From assembly GCF_007997075.1 (NCBI RefSeq), contig NZ_VORS01000003.1:124001-188000 (forward strand): a stretch of 64,000 bases of DNA, written 5' to 3'. The translations under genes were made by a program, and so were the position numbers. The notes beneath the pieces were generated by a model. That model saw only the letters and a list, made by a program, of their open reading frames with translations, was not told where the DNA came from and did no database searches. Positions 62,324 through 64,000 of this stretch are shown piece after piece (position 1 is the stretch's first letter; every line of letters begins with the position of its first letter). Source of the DNA: Polaribacter sp. IC073 (GTDB lineage: Bacteria > Bacteroidota > Bacteroidia > Flavobacteriales > Flavobacteriaceae).

Positions 62324-62590
62324 ATGGAATCTGATTTAGACAAGGCGTTTAAAGAAGCCTTTAGTCAAATATCCGAACTAAAGGAAGCTATTGCACCAGA
62401 TATTATGCTCAAATTTTATGCCTATTATAAGCAAGCTAATTTTAGTAGTAATCTTCCTTTTCATGGTGAAACAGATGTTAGAAATGCATTTAAAGTGAAT
62501 GCATGGATGCAAGTAAAAGACATGTCTACAAGCGAGGCAAAAGAAGAATACATCAAATTAGCAAACTCGGTATTAAATAACAATAAATAA
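62324..62590 (+). CDS. Acyl-CoA-binding protein
   Basis: 88 residues, the full length of a eukaryote-type ACBP. Four-helix pattern with LDKAFKEAFSQISELKEA, MLKFYAYYKQANF and FKVNAWMQVKDMSTSEAKEE; the usual Tyr and Lys for acyl-CoA are in place (FYAYYKQA; AW with Lys). ACBPs are common in eukaryotes, rare in bacteria. It lies 2 bases after psd, pointing to a role in supplying or buffering acyl-CoA for lipid metabolism. Confidence 0.9.
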   Translation: MESDLDKAFKEAFSQISELKEAIAPDIMLKFYAYYKQANFSSNLPFHGETDVRNAFKVNAWMQVKDMSTSEAKEEYIKLANSVLNNNK

Positions 62591-62597
62591 AGAAAAT

Positions 62598-63212
62598 ATG
62601 AAAAAAGTATTTATTCTATTACTAACAATTTCATTAAGTGTAAGTTTTACGTCTTGTAAATCTGATAAAAAAGCGGACAAGACTACTGATGCTGAAAAAA
62701 ACGCAGCTTTTTCATTAAAAAAAGCAACGAATGAAATTAATTTTACAGCCTATAAATTCACAGAAAAAACACCTGTTGGTGGTCAATTTAGACAAATAGA
62801 CATTACTGCTGGGGGTGCTGGAAACACCATTAAAGAAGCGATACACAATACAGAATTTTCAATTCCTGTAAGCAGCATCTTTACAAAAGATTCTAGTAGA
62901 GATTATAAAATTCAGAAATCTTTCTTTGGTGTAATGAGCAACACAAAATTACTTTCGGGTAAATTAATGATAGAAAACGACTCTATTGGTGCTGCAATGA
63001 TTCAAATGAACGGAGTTACAGAAAAAGTTCCTTTTAAATATACCATAGTAGAAAATACCTTTGCGATGAGCGCAACGATGGATGTTAGCAACTGGAAGGC
63101 TTTAGATGCTTTGGCTTCTTTAAATAAAGTTTGCGAAGCTTTGCATACAGGTGCCGACGGTGTTTCTAAAACTTGGAGTGATGTTGCTTTGAACATTACT
63201 TCAGAATTTTAA
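62598..63212 (+). CDS. YceI-family lipoprotein
   Basis: 204 residues with a lipobox (VSFTSC, Cys near residue 20). The YceI lipocalin-like barrel binds isoprenoid-type or other lipids in the periplasm: TNEINFTAYKFTEKTPVGGQ, then FSIPVSSIFTKDSSRDYKIQ and SATMDVSNWKALDALASLNK. The last gene of the rsfS-ftsH-LUD-cdsA-psd-acbp operon. A terminator follows. Confidence 0.9.
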   Translation: MKKVFILLLTISLSVSFTSCKSDKKADKTTDAEKNAAFSLKKATNEINFTAYKFTEKTPVGGQFRQIDITAGGAGNTIKEAIHNTEFSIPVSSIFTKDSSRDYKIQKSFFGVMSNTKLLSGKLMIENDSIGAAMIQMNGVTEKVPFKYTIVENTFAMSATMDVSNWKALDALASLNKVCEALHTGADGVSKTWSDVALNITSEF

Positions 63213-63242
63213 GACACTCTTAAACACGATCTATACATATAG

Positions 63243-63274
63243 AAAAGGATACACTTTAAAATGTATCCTTTTTT
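63243..63274. terminator. Bidirectional terminator between yceI and the epimerase gene
   Basis: AAAAGGATACA, loop CTTTAAAA, TGTATCCTTTT with T-run; converging genes on both sides. Confidence 0.85.
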
Positions 63275-63278
63275 GCAT

Positions 63279-64000
63279 TTATAAATTCTCTAAAGCTGCT
63301 TTTAATTCTCTGTATTTAAAAACAAAGCCTTTTTGTACTATTTTTTCTGATGACAGTCTACTTCCTTCTAATAAAATAATTGCCAATTCGCCAAACATCA
63401 ATTTTAATAAAAAACCTGGGACTGCAACTGGTACATAGAGTCTTTTAATCGCTGTTGCTAATGTTTTAGAAAATGTTTTACTGGTATGGTATTCGGGAGA
63501 CGTGGCATTGTATATCCCTATAAAATCGTCTTCAACAGCTTTTATGTACAAGCTACACAAATCATCTATATGAATCCAAGACATGTATTGTTGCCCAGAA
63601 CCTAAAGGTGTAATTACGGGTGTTTTCATTTTTTCTAAAGCGCCCCCTTCTTTTGATAAAACAACGCCTGTTCTAAGAATTGTTACCGGAATATCTACTT
63701 CTTTAAATTGATTGGCTGCTGCTTCCCATTGCTCACAAACTTCTCCTAAAAAATCTTTGCCAACGGCATCTGTTTCTTTGTGAATTTTATCCGTAGTTTT
63801 TGCACCGTAATAATTACTACCAGAAGCAGAAATAAATCCTTTTAAAGGAATATTTTGTTCTTTTATTTTATTGAATAATAAATTAGCTGTTTCTACTCTA
63901 CTGCTAATAATTACTTTTTTCCTTTGGTCTGTCCAACGTTCATCTGCAATTCCTGCGCCTGCTAAATGAATAATATAGTCGATATTTTCAACGGCTTTAG
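63279..64000 (-). CDS. TIGR01777-family NAD-dependent epimerase/oxidoreductase (5' end outside window)
   Basis: The open frame continues from the stop at 63279 to the right edge; only the last 240 residues are seen. The stretch begins ENIDYIIHLAGAGIADERWT and continues SSRVETANLLFNKIKEQNIP, ISASGSNYYGAKTTDKIHKE, ILRTGVVLSKEGGALEKMKT, QQYMSWIHIDDLCSLYIKAV, YNATSPEYHTSKTFSKTL. This is the TIGR01777 extended short-chain dehydrogenase family. The ATG at 63629 is internal. The NAD-binding N-terminus lies outside. Function in cell division or cell wall is suggested for homologues but not proven. Confidence 0.88.
   Translation of the reverse strand, partial: KAVENIDYIIHLAGAGIADERWTDQRKKVIISSRVETANLLFNKIKEQNIPLKGFISASGSNYYGAKTTDKIHKETDAVGKDFLGEVCEQWEAAANQFKEVDIPVTILRTGVVLSKEGGALEKMKTPVITPLGSGQQYMSWIHIDDLCSLYIKAVEDDFIGIYNATSPEYHTSKTFSKTLATAIKRLYVPVAVPGFLLKLMFGELAIILLEGSRLSSEKIVQKGFVFKYRELKAALENL

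Noticed and set aside
1..64000. tRNA, rRNA, CRISPR arrays, insertion sequences, prophage or replication origin
   Set aside because: Looked for cloverleaf stems, spaced direct repeats, transposase or integrase motifs and found none.

Overview
The window is chromosomal DNA from a low-GC member of the Bacteroidota, most likely a marine Flavobacteriaceae of the Polaribacter/Tenacibaculum type. The evidence is AT-rich DNA, many upstream regions with the Bacteroidota promoter core TAnnTTTG (sometimes with a TTG about 16-22 bases earlier), a type IX secretion C-terminal domain, a large TonB-linked receptor with a carboxypeptidase-regulatory-like N-terminus, a NagZ-beta-lactamase fusion, head-GIN and PspC proteins, and short spacers. 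I found no rRNA, tRNA, CRISPR array, insertion sequence or prophage. The genes at both ends are cut by the window edge.

Layout. 1-5.7 kb: an outer-membrane beta-barrel with a very basic tail, a GNAT-like protein, rsmE, a DUF4159 protein, a bile-acid/sodium symporter-family protein and a glycerolipid acyltransferase. 5.8-14.2 kb: mostly minus-strand genes (GH3/beta-lactamase fusion, a conserved hypothetical, a DnaQ-type exonuclease, PPK2), then sodC, a lipoprotein gene broken by two frameshifts, a thioredoxin lipoprotein with a possible 37-residue membrane protein behind it, and an S1/P1 nuclease. 14.3-17.5 kb: a tight operon SPFH - DUF4177 - membrane protein - DUF1648 - alpha/beta hydrolase - Arc-like regulator; two of its genes are very short. 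17.7-24.5 kb: DUF2490, DUF819, DUF4369 and DUF4442 genes, then a probable envelope-stress operon DUF4870 - PadR - PspC - GIN. 24.7-29.8 kb: a TPR protein, then pyrR - pyrB - small protein - free-standing type IX CTD - rnz, and a CoA-binding protein. 30-39.7 kb: TonB-type receptor, fabH, htpG, zinc metallopeptidase, GNAT, arsR - DUF6428, cbpA - cbpM. 39.7-48.8 kb: rluD and a PASTA protein divergent from ddl - coaD - M14 peptidase - lactonase, then a two-subunit molybdenum hydroxylase.

48.8-53.4 kb is the most accessory-looking part. An HU-like gene has a 22-bp-phased array of TATACTAGTA palindromes upstream. An AT-rich gap follows, then a compact operon: NUDIX hydrolase (TTG start), a 1045-residue PLD-nuclease/SF2-helicase/DUF3427 protein whose start overlaps the NUDIX stop, and a 66-residue unknown protein. 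This is my best candidate for a poorly described system, possibly defence or nucleic-acid quality control.

53.5-64 kb is housekeeping: a SulP transporter with an unusual repeated soluble insert, a NUDIX gene back-to-back with pyrE (7 bases between start codons, interlocked promoters, probably leaderless pyrE), a SRPBCC protein, birA, and a long operon rsfS - ftsH - LUD - cdsA - psd - acyl-CoA-binding protein - yceI. The last gene is a partial TIGR01777-type epimerase.

The genes work together in pyrimidine synthesis (pyrR/pyrB and pyrE, in two places), lipid and membrane synthesis (acyltransferase, fabH, cdsA, psd, ACBP), wall synthesis and recycling (ddl, PASTA, NagZ fusion) and proteostasis (htpG, cbpA/cbpM, ftsH). 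Several starts were moved inward from the longest open frame because a promoter -10 element lies at or just upstream of the longer start.
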